Shown: positions 22,201 through 32,889 of the stretch, one piece after another | Position numbering within the stretch: the stretch's first letter is position 1 | How the letters are laid out: each line of letters begins with the position of its first letter | DNA from: Takakia lepidozioides | Taxonomy: Eukaryota; Streptophyta; Takakiopsida; Takakiales; Takakiaceae | Length of the DNA: 64,000 nt | NCBI GenBank assembly: GCA_030704615.1 | Contig: CM060732.1 | Coordinates: 806,001 to 870,000, forward strand | Reading direction: 5' to 3' | Notes under the pieces: model-generated | Databases searched by the model: none | The model's input: the letters and a program-made list of their open reading frames with translations, nothing else | What the model was told of the DNA's origin: nothing | Program-made: the position numbers and the translations under genes

Positions 22201-24745
22201 TCTTCGGGCCAAACTGGGAAAAATGGCGCCGAATTTCCAGTTCAGGGCTCCCAAGATGGCTAAGTCCCTAGGGTGGCAGTCACCGAAAACCAAAATTCGG
22301 CGCCATTTTTCCATTTCTAGGCCCACTCAGATCCGCCCCAACCTGGGAAAATGGTGCCGAATTTGCAGTTCAGGGACCTCATTGTGTTTTTCATGAATGC
22401 AGGTACTGCAAGTTCTCCCTTTTGGAGAAAGGTCATCTGTCTTTCGAGCCACCATTCTTCCTGGCATGGAGGAACCCTGGGGCTGACTCCATGTACACTG
22501 ACGATATTGTGAAGGAGTGGCATCTGGAACATTTGCGTGATTGCCCTTGGTATGTGGACCTTCCGCCCGGCTCGCTCGACCCATCCGAGTTTTCAATTGA
22601 AGCTGGATGCTGAGGCCCGACGAAACCGGGCTCCGCTGCCTCCGCTGGGTGCAAAAGAGGCAAAAGCGCTTGCGAACTCCAGGAAAGCGGCAGAGCTTGC
22701 TCAGGCAGGAATTCAGGAGAAATTGAATGAGAAGAGTAAAGGCCAAAGGAAAAGGACAAGGAAACAGGTGAGTGCAGTAACACCCAAAAAACAGAAAACC
22801 ATCGGGGCATCGGAGCAGGCGCAGGAGGGGACCCAAGAGAGTGACTCGGACGACGACTTTGTTCAAGGTCCTGCGACTGCTGTTGCTACTACCCAGTCAC
22901 CGGTCGTCCGGGTTCCCAAGTCAGTTCGGAGTGGGACTGGCTCTGCCAAGAAGTTGGCATTTGAGGGCGAGCCTACACGGCGGTATTCGGCGGTGACGTT
23001 TACGCACAGGCCAAAGCTAGAACCTCCAACCATCATCCAATGCGTCAATGAGAGCTTCCTTGACGCTCTCGCTGCCAGGGCGAAGAAGGTGGCACACAGC
23101 AAGTCTCTGGCGGAGCAGAAGGGGAAAGCCAAGAAGAGGGCTGCCGGTACAGAGCCTAAAGACACCCCTGGTTTTGAAGCCATGATGGAATTCTTCACGG
23201 CTGTGAGCACGGATTGCAAGAGCACTCGGGGGGGGGGGGGTTGAGGTGGAGAGAGCTTGCGATATGATTCTCCTCGACATTCCAGATGGGGAGCTGCTGG
23301 AGGGCCTGATGGTGTGCCCACCTGAACAGGTTTACTGAGGATTACTGGAAAGCCGGGTTTGGGCTGGCGGGGATGCTCTGGATGACGGTGGATGTGTGGT
23401 TGTCCTTGCCACAAGAGGGAAGACCACAGAGAATGCGGTGGCAAGATGGACACCGAAAAGTGTCACCCCGGTCCTCCTCAGAAAATGGTTCTGCATCAAT
23501 ACACAGGGGTTGCGAACAGAGGGCCAAAGTGTAAGTTATCAATCTATTGCATTCACCTCATATTGTGGTGTATCTAAACTAGATCCCGGAGTTGATCCCT
23601 CTTTGTTGGATGTGCAGACATTGGTGTTTGAGGCATATTGCTTTGTGAAGAGAGGGTCTACGTTCAAATTCCGCAACGACGGTCGTCTTGTTGATGCCGC
23701 TGTGGACCCTGTTACCTACGATGTCCTCTACAACTATGTGCCCCACTCCAGTATGCCGAAGGACACAAAGACAGGCAAACCGTGGCGGTACAGCCGGACC
23801 CGGAGCCCTGCTTTCATCCAAACCCATGGAGACGTGCTCGGATGTCCAAGGGCGGATTCTGACCTCACATGCGGCACGGGTAAGCCTTCACGTGCTCAGT
23901 TTGTCCCCTGGCCCGATTGCAATTGCATGCCGCAAGCTATTAACCGCCCGCTTTGTTCCTCAGGTGCTTCAATGTGGGCAGGGACGTTGTCCGACAGGCA
24001 TGTGTTCGCCTTCGAGCCAGATACTGCCCTCCACAACTCGGAACTTGCAGCGGCTGAACGTCTGCAAAGAGGAAGAGGCATCCTCGGAGGATGAGGAAAA
24101 ATCCGAGAAGGAGCAGGGGGAGGAACAAGTTGGGATCGAGGCCGAGGAGCCCCCGGTGTACGAGTGAGTGGTCGCATTGTAAGTTGCCTCCAGATTTCGT
24201 GAGGCACCTCCCTTCGCTCTCTCTTATTTCATTGAAAACCCTTTCTGCTTCTGCTGGTATTGACATTCTTGAAGTGGATTTGTTCTTACTGTAGGATGCC
24301 AAGTACGGCAGGAGGACGTCTACACCGGAGTTCATGGGCAGGAGGAACGTGCCTTTTTTTGCCAGGGGGATTTCATGCCTAGTCCAGGGGACTACATCCT
24401 TCCTACTTATGCTGCCCGGCTTGCTTCGGTGTCCATTAGGAGGTGTTCCGAACCTAGTCGTGTACAGCAGATTTTAGACGAGGCAAGCCTCAAGAAAATG
24501 AAGATGAGGGAGGAGGCAGCAGCTATTAGAGCCCGTCGGGCTCGTAGATTTGTTGGATTCTGCTGAGGAAAGTGGGGGAGAAGAGGCAGAAGATTCCCAG
24601 GAGGTGAGGTGGACAGTCCCCCAAGGAGAGGACGGCATTTTTGAGAGGCATACTGCAACCGATGCATCACAGAGCTCGGAGGATGGGGGGATGAGGGGAT
24701 GAGGAAGAAGGAGGGCCAAGTTCCTCGGAAGGTGTAGGAGAGTAG
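19221..24745 (+). pseudogene. ParB-like / DNA methyltransferase fusion gene, broken copy (A2)
   Basis: Same gene as 57898-63649. Retained: the basic N-terminus, the pre-ParB segment (DMKLAAAKMLEATHNN), exons 4-6, the motif IV-like segment DMILLDIPDG (about 23264), the following GFGLAGM and VVVLATRGKTT, and the motif I exon GASMWAGTLSDRHVFAFEPD. Damage: the ParB box is mutated (VWDGNHR of B reads VWDNIIAPG near 20438), a deletion near 20625 removes exon 2, a one-base loss breaks the frame just before DLTCGTG (23864), and further frameshifts occur near 19535 and 24540. The poly-G tract at 23228-23240 is 13 long. Introns match those of B, including the satellite-filled one at 21522-22402. The tail ends at TAG 24743. 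Confidence 0.85.
21545..22375. repeat. ~142-bp foldback satellite inside an intron (A2)
   Basis: About five units each hold AAATGGCTAAGTCCCTAGGG, AATTCGGCGCCATTTTTCC, then GGGACTTAGCCATTTTCGG and AATGGCGCCGAATTTCC, so each unit is itself an imperfect inverted repeat. It lies wholly between the donor CTGTACAG|GTACAT (21522) and the acceptor GAATGCAG (22402). Confidence 0.9.
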
Positions 24746-24808
24746 TTCCCATTCCTGCTATGACAGTTAGGACACACTTGTATAGACGTGGCTTGCCACA
24801 AAATTTGC

Positions 24809-24814
24809 AATAAA
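24809..24814 (+). terminator. polyadenylation signal AATAAA (A2)
   Basis: TTTGCAATAAAATGTTG lies 64 bp after the stop codon of the plus-strand gene and is conserved at 63713 in element B. Confidence 0.65.
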
Positions 24815-24892
24815 ATGTTGCATTTCATTGCTATGACGAGTCCACATGACCCTATTTCCGTGCCTCCTAACCCTATTTCCGTGGACACAATT

Positions 24893-24953
24893 CGGCCCGC
24901 TCATGCTTTTTTTTTTCCCGCTCATGCTCATGCCGCTCATGAAATAGCAGCCC
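24893..24953 (-). repeat. right terminal inverted repeat of element A
   Basis: CCCGCTCATGC, a T-run, then GCTCATGCTCATGCCGCTC and ATGAAATAGC. Its reverse complement matches the left ends at 4194 and 51016 (GCTATTTCATGAGC...). Near-identical to 63799-63854. Confidence 0.8.
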
Positions 24954-24954
24954 C

Positions 24955-27345
24955 CGCCGGAATGGGCACTACTCTCTTACACCCTCCAAGGAACTTGCCC
25001 CACCTTCCTCCTCATCCCCTCATCATCCCCCATCCTCGAGCTCTGTGATGCATCAGTTCCACTATGCCTCTCAAAAATTCCGTCCTCTCCTTGGGGGACT
25101 GTCCACCTCATCTCCTGGGAATCTTTTGCCTCTTCTCCCCCACTTTCCTCAGCAGAATCCAAGACAAATCTACGAGCCTGACGGGCTCTAATAGCTGCTG
25201 CCTCCTCCCTCATCTTCATTTTCTTGAGGCTTGCCTTGTCTAAAATCTGCTGTACACGACTAGGTTCGGAAGACCTCCTAATGGACACCGAAGCAAGCCG
25301 GGCAACATAAGTAGGAAGGATGTAGTCCCTTTCAGGACTCGACATGAAATCCCCCCTGGCAAAAAAAGGCACGTTCCTCCTGCCCATGAACTGCGGTGTG
25401 GACGTCCCTTCTGCAGTACTTGGCATCCTGAAGTAAGAACAAATCCACTTTAAGAATGTCAATACCAGCAGAAGCCAAAAATGGTCTTTCAATGAAATAA
25501 GAGAGCGAAGGGAGGTGCCTCACGAAATCAGGAGGCAACTTACAATGCGACCGCTCACTCGTATACCGGGGGCTCCTCGGCCTCGATCCCAACTTGTACC
25601 TCCCCCACCTCCTTCTCGGATTCTTCCTCATCCTCCGAGGATGTCTCTTCCTCTTTCGGCAGACGTTCAGCCGCTGCAAGTTCAGAGTTGTGGAGGGCAG
25701 TAACTGGCTCGAAGGCAAAGATATGCCTGTCGGACAACGTCCCTGCCCACATTGAAGCACCTGAGGGACAAAGCGGGTGGCTAGTAGCATGCGGCATGCA
25801 ATTGCAATCGGGCCAGGGGACAAAATGTGCACATGAGGCTTACCCGTGCCGCATGTGAGGTCAAGAATCCGCCCTTGGACATCCGAGCACGTCTCCATGA
25901 GGGTTTGGATGAAAGCAGGGCTCCGGGTCCGGCTGTACAGCCACGGTTTGCCTATCTTTGTGTCCTTCGGCATACTGGATTGGGGCACATAGTTGTAGAG
26001 GACATCGTAGATAGCAGTGTCCACAACGGCATCAACAAGACAACCATCATTGCGGAATTTGAACGTAGACCCTCTCTTCACAAAACAATATGCCTCAAAC
26101 ACCAATGTCTGCACATCCAACAAAAGAGGGATCCACTCCAGGATCTAGTTTAGATACACCACAATATGAAGTGAATGCAATAGATTGATAACTTACACTC
26201 TGGCCCTCTGTTTGCAACCCCTGCGTATTGATGCAGAACCATTTTTTTGAGGAGGACCGGGTGACACTTTTTGGTGTCTACCTTGCCACAACATTCTCTG
26301 TGGTCTTCCCTCTTGTGGCAAGGACCACCATACATCCACCGTCATCCAGGAGCATCCCGGCCAGCCCAAACCTGGCTCTCCGGTAGTCCTCCGTAAACCT
26401 GTTCCAGGTGGGCACACCATCCAGGCCTCCAGCAAGTCCCCATCTGGAATATCGAGGAGAATCATATCGCAGGCTCTCTCCACCTCAAAACCCCCCCCCC
26501 CCCCCCCCCCCGAGTGCTCTTGCAATCCGTGCTCACAGCCGTGAAGAATTCCATCATGGCTTCCAAACCAGGGGTGTCTTTAGGCTCTGTAGCAGTAGCC
26601 CTCTTTTGGCTTTCCCCTTCAGCTCCTCCAGAGACTTGCTGTGTGCCACCTTCTTCGCCCTGGCAGCCAGAGCGTCAAGGAAGCTCTCATTGACGCATTC
26701 GATGATAGTTGGGGATTCTAGCTTTGGCCTCTGCGGAAACGTCACCGCCGAATACCGCCGTGTAGGCTCGCCCTCAACTGCCAACTTCTTGGCAGAGCCA
26801 GTCCCAGTCCGAACTGACTTGGGAACTCGGACGACCGGTGACTTGGTAGCACCAGCAGCAGTCGCAGGACCTTGCACAAAGTCGTCGTCGGAGTCACTCC
26901 CTTGGGGCCCCTCCTGCGCCTCCTCTGGTGCCCCGGTGGTTTTCTGTTTTTTGGGGGTTACTTTACTCCCCTGTTTCCGTGTCCTTTTCATTTGTCCTTT
27001 ATTCTCTCATTCAATTTCTCCTGAATACCTGCCTGAGCAAGCTCTGCCGCTTTCCTAGACTTGGCATGCGCTTTTGCCTCCTTTGGACCCAGCGGAGGCA
27101 GCGGAACCCGGTTTCGTCGGGCCTCCGCATCCAGCTTCAATTGGAACTCGGATGAGTCGAGCGAGCCGGGGGGAAGGTCCACATACCAAGGGCAGTCGCG
27201 CAAATGCTCAAGATGCCACTCCTTCACGATAACGTCAGTATACATGGAGTCAGCTCAGGGTTCCTCCATGCGAGGAAGAATGGCGGCTCGAAGGACAGAT
27301 GACCTTTCTCCAACAGGGAGAACTTACAGTACCTGCATTCAAAAA
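24955..27345 (-). pseudogene. inverted 3' half of a third ParB-methyltransferase gene (copy C)
   Basis: Minus-strand copy of the 3' half of the gene, beginning right at the A2 right terminus and so arranged tail to tail with A2. Segments: exon 6 (27345-26990, EWHLEHLRDCPWYVDLPPG), the Ser/Asp linker and KKVAHSKSLEELKGKAKR (26991-26554), a C-run of 21 (poly-G of the gene) at 26491-26511, DMILLDIPDGDLLEAWMV (about 26470-26417), VQGRILDLTCGTG intact (about 25888-25850), and the C-terminal exon (25430-24977). Frameshifts occur after LLEAWMV and at the poly-G tract. The polyA signal and terminus are missing: the copy stops at the tail sequence near 24958. Confidence 0.85.
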
Positions 27346-27354
27346 ACACAGACA

Positions 27355-27805
27355 GAATCACATCCATTTTTCCAGGCTGGGTCCGAAAATGGCTAAGTCC
27401 CAGATCTGACTGGGTCCGGAACTGGAAAAATGGCGCCGAATTTCCAGAATATGTGCCATCCGCCCCAGGGACTTCGCCATTTTCGGACCCTGTACTGGAA
27501 AAATGGCGCCATTTTCTAGTACAGGGTCCGAAAATGGCTAAGTCCCAGAAATGACTGGGCCTGGAACTGGAAAAATGGTGCCGAATTTCCAGAATATGTG
27601 CCATCCGCCCCAGGGACTTAGCCATTTTCGGACCCTGTACTGGAAATATGGCGCCATTTTTCCAGTACAGGGTCCGAAAATGGCTAAGTCCCAGAAATGA
27701 CTGGGCCCGGAACTGGAAAAATGGCGCCGAATTTCTAGAATGCCATCCGCCCCAGGGACTTAGCCATTTTCGGACCCTGTACTGGAAAAATGGCGCCATT
27801 TCGAT
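27355..27805. repeat. intron-type foldback satellite of copy C
   Basis: About three ~150-bp units with GGCGCCGAATTTCCAG and GGACTTAGCCATTTTCGGAC in inverted arrangement, the same class as 21545-22375. The copy breaks off inside this array at about 27805. Confidence 0.85.
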
Positions 27806-28250
27806 CCGGGCCTAGTAGAAATAGAAGTAGAGATTGCAGACCGTTTGATACGACGTTGTTTAGTGGATGATGGGAGCTCAGTCATCATGCCACTCTCCAC
27901 CTTGTCAAAAGTTAGGATTGAACATGACAGGGGAGTCTCCATTAACTATCAGACTGGCTGACCAACGAAAGATCAGACCAGTGGGTCACTTAGTGAATGT
28001 TCGACTAAAGACCGGAGGCTACACACTAAGAGGCAGAGACGGGGAAAGACTGTAGTGGCGGATCCACTGGCTTCACGGATTCCGCATGATAATGTCTCCC
28101 AAGCTCATGTGCAGGAAGGGGCACAGCAGCACAGAGAACTGCTATTACTGGAAGCAGGACCTTCAGAGAGGGAAGAGGAAGTTACTTCAGCATCATAGCC
28201 ATCATAGCCAGCTGATCGGCTTGTCACAAGGTTACCACAAGTTGCCCATG
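27806..28250 (+). pseudogene. Ty3 aspartic protease remnant (element 2)
   Basis: The frame reads VEIADRLIRRCLVDDGSSV then IMPLSTLSKVRIEHDRGVSI, with retropepsin-like DDGSS in place of the usual D-[ST]-G. After a frameshift near 27945, LADQRKIRPVGHLVNVRL follows. Stops follow. The RT expected downstream is absent, so pol is deleted in this copy. Confidence 0.55.
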
Positions 28251-28252
28251 AA

Positions 28253-30847
28253 GTGCCGCCAGAAATAATTGATTTGGAAAAAGAAGGGTTAGATATTCCA
28301 ACTACAGAACAGATAGTGGCAGAAATTGAGAAGGGGGACCTTCTCTATGAATATTCTGGTCTGGTCAAGGAGACAGAGATTCCAGAGGTGCAACAGTTGC
28401 ACAAGGGAAATCCTGAGGGGCATATAATACACACAACTGTGTCGGAGGTACCACAGGCAGAAGGTCATGACACTGCAGCACCGGTGATAGATGAAGAGGT
28501 TCAGGAAGAAAATCCGGTGGGACAATGGCCTGAGTGGTTCGTGAGACATCACACTGTTGAGGATCAGGAGGAACAGCAGCAACCTCACCATGCTGACCCT
28601 CAACAGGCAATGCTGATGAGTTCCATAGGCAGGACACTTAATTTGTTGGGGACTTATGTCAAATCCCATGTTCCAACTACCCAATTGACAGCCTTGAGAG
28701 AGGAACTCAGGAAGGAGTTTGAGGCTCGACTAGCCACTGAGTGTGCAAACAAGGTCGATGAGGAGGTCACTCTCAAGATGCAGTAGGACTTGGAAAATAC
28801 AGAAGCGGCTTTGCAATTGGCCGAGGAACAATTGATTGAGGCAGGCCTCGCGCAAGACCAGTTGCACGAAGCACATAAGCAACAGCTATACCAAATGCAG
28901 GTGCAACATGAAAGCAAGTTACAAGAAGTGAATGCACTACATACGGAGTTGCAGACAGTGCATGACAGGATGGCGATACAATGTGCTACATTCACAACTA
29001 TGCTTGACCAATCTACAAAAGAAATAAACAGTCAAGCGGAAAAATGTACGAAGGCAGAAGAAGAGAATGTTGAGCAAATGAAACTCATTGTCGATATGAA
29101 GCATACAATCTGTCGCAATGAGGATACTTTCAAGCGATACAGGCAGGTTGAAGCTGATCAAGAGAAGCACATCGTGGAGTTGCAACAAACGCTCATGACC
29201 AATAGAAATGAAATCACGGTCACTAACAAGGCTTGGAAGGAAGCTAATAATCTACTTGCGGCCTATGCGAATTTGGTTGAACCTCATGCGAAGCGCATGG
29301 AGGCTTTACAACAGCAGTTAGAAGTGTACAAACTCAGAGAGGAGCACACTCTCAGAGGAACCACAAGCAACTTGGTGGATAACAGCCTTATGCAGGCCTG
29401 GTTAGCACAAGGGCCAGTGGAGGGCAAAGCATCACGAAAGCTCACCCAAAGCGAGATGAATGAGCTCAGACTGCAAGTGCAGAACATTGCCACAACTACT
29501 ATAGACAATGTCTATAGTAGGATAGCAGAGTTACAGGAGGATGTAGACGGACTGCAGACTCAAGTGGAGGACCTCACTTCAAACATCGACAAAAGAGTCT
29601 ATATCCCTCAGGAACAGCTAATGGCTTCTTATTTACAAGCCAGAACTTTGGCTTTTCAGTCTTCTTCACAGGAGGTGCAGGAGATGCAAATGGTACAAGA
29701 GCCAGTGCCACCAACACCACAACAAGTCATTGTACCAGTAGCTGAACCTGTTGTTACTACAACCACACCGCAGCCACCACAGCCTGAGGTATGGGGCAAT
29801 GCTGTTTTTAACCCACCTAAAACTCCAGCTGCAAGGGAGTACAGTAGGGCTATGATTATGCCCTTCAACCAATTCCCATCATGTTGGATTTGGCTTGGAA
29901 AGAATTTAGTCCTCCGCAGTCATTCGCACATTACTACCAAATCATGCGCATTTGGCTGCCAGTGGCAACTAGGACTAAAGTTCTTCCGAACAATCGTCCA
30001 ATTGAGGATCATCACTTTGCACAGTACTGGCACAAAGCAGGTACCATGTTGAGGGAATTAATTGCTTTCCAAGTTGTACATGGATTCATTTATACCAAGA
30101 CCAAGGAGGTAGCAAGTATTGTCATGGGATGCGGGTTATACTACGCTGCTTGTTTTCTGGTACGTTATCACATTGAGCAACACAAGATGCAAGCGCGCTT
30201 TCTGAGTTATTCCAGTGGGATCATTGGGTCTCACCTTCAGTGCCACCTCATATGTACCTATATGAGGCAAAAGTTATGATGCAAAAGGATTCTCAAATTC
30301 GTTCATGATTTCAAGTAGCCTGGAACAATTTGTCAACACAGAAATTCGGCATTGATGATATTTTCTATAAGGGACATGTGGCATGGAAATACTTGCACGC
30401 GGCACAAGTAATTGGTACCCCACTCACCTGGACAGACAAGGAGCTCAGTGTCTACACCAATTTTGCTGTTCAGCGGTTTACAGCAATTGTAAAATAAAAC
30501 TTCCAGACATGGTAGGACAACATTGTATGCCCCAGAGGATTCCACCAAAAGTTCGAAAATTAAAACACCTGAGAGGCGATGAGGATTCTGATACAACTGT
30601 TTCTTCAGCGGATTCTTTTGACATGGGAGAAGACTATGCAATTCAGATGGCAGAGAAGAAGCGACGGGGGTCTCCTATGCCTGAAAGATTACCTCAATAT
30701 CAGCCTCCAGAGGGCCTCACTTATCCAGGTAGTGTTCAAACATCTCCATCAACCAGTGACAGACCACGGGCTCGTACACACAATCCGCCACGAAACTCTC
30801 AACGTCAGAAAGGTGCTTCCCAAAGGTTTGCTAATCGCAATCAGTAA
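28253..30847 (+). pseudogene. coiled-coil ORF at the 3' end of Ty3 element 2
   Basis: A frame 28253-28786 ends at a TAG and continues in the same frame at 28790-30052, giving about 600 residues. Residues from about 28680 to 29620 form a long Glu/Gln-rich coiled coil (EEQLIEAGLAQDQLHEAHKQ and similar). A Pro/Thr/Gln-rich stretch (PVPPTPQQ, TTTTPQPPQPE) follows. A frameshift near 29875 shifts into LAWKEFSPPQSFAHYYQIMR (29881-30279). A basic tail ends at TAA 30847. It lies between protease debris and the PPT, the place of an extra 3' ORF. It could be a displaced gag or an element-specific third ORF; no family recognised. Confidence 0.5.
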
Positions 30848-30868
30848 ACCGTGAGGACACGGTTTTTT

Positions 30869-30886
30869 GAGAGGGGAAGGGGTAAA
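30869..30886 (+). promoter_or_regulatory. polypurine tract
   Basis: GAGAGGGGAAGGGGTAAA lies immediately before the LTR start TGTTAGAGGA, the expected place for plus-strand priming in a Ty3 element. Confidence 0.85.
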
Positions 30887-31825
30887 TGTTAGAGGACTGT
30901 CTGGGACTTAGACACTTATACGGGATCTATAGGGTACCCTTAATTTTTGCACAGACTGAGACCAACAGGAGCCTTAGGGGTGACAACAGCGCACTGTAGA
31001 AGGGGGTTACACAGCCCATCATAGTCGTCACAGCCGACACAGCCAACACAGCCCGTCACAGTCGTCACAGCCGACACAGCCACACAGACAGTCACAGCCC
31101 GACACAGCCAAACACAGTCGCACAGCCAGTCACAGCCCGTCACAGTTTCACACAGCCAGTCAGCTTGACACAGCTGTCACGATCATAGGGAACGGAGAGC
31201 AGGACAGGGAACGACTATGGGGAACAACACCTGCAAATGGAACATGTTAGTTCACGGACGACGGTTAGTTAGGGAAACAGTTAGAGCCACGGGTAGGAAG
31301 ATAAAGGGAGAAGCAAGGATTGAGAGGGGGAGGATTATTCTTGGAAGCACGTCAGGGGGGGGGACTTCTTGGTCATGCATGAGAGGAGATCGGGCGGAGA
31401 GCAAGATCGGAAGCAAAGATGGAGAGCACGGTGAAGGAGGAAAGATGATTAGTAGATGCTTGTTATTGCAAAGCTGTAGTGATATTGTAGAGGAGATTAG
31501 AGACACAATGGCTTCGGCCTGATACCTGATAAATCATAATCTGATACTTATACGATACAATCACACTGTGTAGAGCGATCTGAGTGAAGCTGTGGAATGA
31601 ATGGATGAGTTGATGAGCAAACTGATACTCAATTATCAATAGTAAGGTAGCTAGCTAACATGAATGCGGGAAGGAAAACAAATAGGAAACACCCCCATGA
31701 TACACTAGCTGTAGGTCATGACTGATTGTTCTGCGCGGGCTGAGTACTTAGAGATTTCCAACTCTTCTATCTTGGAGTTTCCGCCTCGGATAGCAAAGGG
31801 ATGGGTGAGTAAAAGCCGCGCGACA
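30887..31825 (+). mobile_element. 3' LTR of Ty3 element 2
   Basis: A 939-bp LTR of the same family as 472-1373, from TGTTAGAGGA to GCCGCGCGACA, with the CAGTCACAGCC/CGACACAG minisatellite at 31008-31180. It is preceded by the PPT and not followed by a PBS, so it is the 3' LTR. Confidence 0.85.
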
Positions 31826-31880
31826 GAAACATGTCCACAACACACTCTGCGTATATTTGAAACGAACATTTATCAGCCCA
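31826..31880. other. flank of the 3' LTR
   Basis: Short non-repeat flank; nothing recognised. Confidence 0.4.
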
Positions 31881-32837
31881 AATCAACCTTGCGTTGACGC
31901 AAGGTTGATTCGTGCTGACAAGAAAACCCCGAAACGTTGAGAGTTGCACTCTAAACGAACACTCATCTGATCAAGAAGTCCATTACCACAATCCATGGCA
32001 TGCAAAACTTGAAAGCCCCAATCAACCTTGCGTTGACGCAAGGTTGATTGGCGGATCCACAAGTGATAATGTTGCTTGAAAAAACACAGACATTGCCAAG
32101 CGCTATCCAACCTTGCGTTGACGCAAGGTTGGTTAGAGGTACAATAGAAATGGAAAAAACCACTGGAAAAAAAACCCTCAGACGATATGTTCATATGGAG
32201 TTTCAACCTTGCGTTGACGCAAGGTTGATTTCCTGTGCCAAAAACACCTGTCGATGCAATTTTTGGACATTAACTACCCTCTAATCTTATGCAAATTGTA
32301 CAATGTCCGCGGGCCCTCTCTTGCAATCCAGACCGTCAAACAACCTTGCGTTAACGCAAGGTTGTTTGACGGTACTGTAGAAGCCCTCAAAACCGTCTCA
32401 CTCGAGACAAACTTCATGTTCAATCTGGATGAAACGAAACCCCAAACTACATGAACAAATTAGTAAGCCCAAAGCATTCATGAAAACAGATTGTCCCATG
32501 GAAATTCCAAGCCCTCAATCAACCTTGCGTTGATGCAAGGTTGATTTGCGTTACTGTTAGTGCCCTTAATAGTGCCACTATGCAGAAAACGGTACTGTTG
32601 CATCTACAGGTGACTCCAATGTACAGCTACATGAAGCCAAAACCTCAATGGAAATAGATCAAGACATGGACATTGCAATCGCCCAAACAAGCTTGCGTTG
32701 ACACAATGTTGTTTGGCGGTACTTCCAGTGCCCTCAAAACTCCCTCACAACATGCAAATTCGAAGTTCTCTGAAGAAGAAATGAAACGATTTCCTGTGAA
32801 GGGCAAGCAGCGACCAACTTTGCGTTGACGCAACCTT
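31881..32837. repeat. dispersed palindrome array AACCTTGCGT-TG-ACGCAAGGTT
   Basis: Eight copies of a 22-36 bp palindrome at about 31882, 32021, 32107, 32203, 32332, 32518, 32688 and 32814 are separated by 85-185 bp of mostly unique sequence. The right flanks share GGTACTGTAG-type words. The copy at 32332-32373 is a perfect 42-bp palindrome (arms ACCGTCAAACAACCTTGCGTT and its reverse complement). The last two are degenerate. Confidence 0.95.
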
Positions 32838-32889
32838 AAAACACACACATCAAGCAACACACCAGTTTCTGGGAGTCCAAACCTGTACA

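Larger units (their letters stand above)
4190..24953. mobile_element. Element A: composite copy of the ParB-methyltransferase TIR element (units A1 + A2)
   Basis: The left end (GCTATTTCATG followed by ATGAGC words at 4194) and right end (...GCTCATGAAATAGC, ending at 24953) are inverted repeats and match the two ends of element B. Inside, 4190-13690 (A1) and 14221-24953 (A2) are each partial units with the same gene order as element B. They are separated by Ty3 debris at 13700-14220. A1 retains the left terminus and A2 the right one, so the present structure arose by nesting, recombination or deletion of two copies. It sits inside Ty3 element 1. Confidence 0.7.

Noticed and set aside
472-31825. 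One single Ty3 element with LTRs at 472 and 30887
   Set aside because: The two LTRs differ by roughly a quarter of positions in their first 90 bp, and protease sequence at 27806 lies after RT/RNase H at 2351-4189, the wrong order. Two truncated family members fit better.
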